NCBI GenBank assembly: GCA_004551905.1
Contig: SFPL01000085.1
Location: 1-40,361, forward strand
Reading direction: 5' to 3'
Length of the DNA: 40,361 bases
DNA from: Lentisphaeraceae bacterium
GTDB taxonomy: Bacteria > Verrucomicrobiota > Kiritimatiellia > RFP12 > UBA1067
How positions within the stretch are numbered: position 1 is the first letter of the stretch; every line of letters begins with the position of its first letter. The notes beneath the pieces were generated by a model. The model had not been told where the DNA came from, made no database searches, and was given only the letters and a program-made list of their open reading frames with translations. Position numbers and translations under genes: made by a program. This document shows positions 40,310 to 40,361 of this stretch, one piece after another.

Positions 40310-40361
40310 TTACCTCTTCTTGATGGAGGTGGTCTTTCTTCCACTACCCTCCCCGGGGAGG
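40310..40361 (-). CDS. Possible 3' end of an upstream minus-strand gene
   Basis: A minus-strand frame enters from the window edge and ends at TAA (40310-40312). Its last residues read LPGEGSGRKTTSIKKR, a plausible basic C-terminus. It would be the gene upstream of ddl. The visible part is too short to identify. The edge also contains a perfect 14-bp palindrome, CCTCCCCGGGGAGG (40348-40361), which may belong to this gene or to a hairpin. Confidence 0.3.
   Translation of the reverse strand, partial: LPGEGSGRKTTSIKKR

Overview
The window is a GC-rich bacterial chromosome segment, roughly two-thirds GC over most of its length and visibly AT-richer over the first ~5 kb. Gene content points to a Gram-negative member of the PVC superphylum, most plausibly a host-associated Kiritimatiellota/Lentisphaerota/Verrucomicrobiota lineage. 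The reasons are an ExbB-ExbD-ExbD-TonB-like-DUF4159 operon, a ThyX-like thymidylate synthase, a ddl-ftsQ-ftsA-ftsZ cluster with a divergent FtsZ, a Bat-type TPR protein and a secreted glycoside hydrolase pair. This placement is an inference from gene content; no rRNA or tRNA is present to test it.

Layout. (1) 1-4188, minus strand: a surface-polysaccharide locus with a partial MptE/DUF115-like glycan protein, a DUF5672 protein, two GT4 glycosyltransferases and a 50-residue leading ORF. (2) 4235-5763: a non-coding repeat mosaic with a Phd/PIN toxin-antitoxin pair in the middle, bracketed by two direct copies of the same composite repeat. (3) 5790-9388, minus: rlmN followed by a SWIM-SNF2 helicase. 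(4) 9493-19698, plus: one long, tightly packed operon (fabH, fabF, fabZ, hisD, pyrF, a BatC-like protein, murG, an aminotransferase, a ThyX-like protein and a membrane metallophosphoesterase). (5) 19746-21765, plus: thiamine pyrophosphokinase, an SDR and birA. (6) 21866-25630, plus: two small coupled ORFs and tandem secreted glycoside hydrolases under a conventional -35/-10 promoter. (7) 25697-34177, plus: smc, lysS, dapA, exbB, two exbD, a TonB-like stub and a DUF4159 membrane protein. (8) 34304-40185, minus: ddl-ftsQ-ftsA-ftsZ-mutL, every junction overlapping.

The strongest unexplained pattern is a recurring promoter module. The core TATGGTATAATAC, or a close variant, stands in front of eight transcription units (rlmN, fabH, thiN, smc, ddl, the vapBC pair and two polysaccharide transcripts). 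In five housekeeping cases the -10 hexamer lies only 7-9 nt from the ATG with no Shine-Dalgarno, so the mRNAs should be leaderless. In four cases a short tandem array of 7- or 8-nt units ends exactly 6 nt upstream of the core, over the position where a -35 box would be. Unit sequence differs by locus but orientation relative to the promoter is constant.

Other standouts are an SMC protein of 835 residues with no canonical hinge domain, an FtsZ with altered nucleotide-binding and T7-loop residues, a MutL whose endonuclease motifs are gone, a TonB-like protein with the S-x3-H membrane motif but no C-terminal domain, and a ThyX-like protein with a Cys-rich tail.
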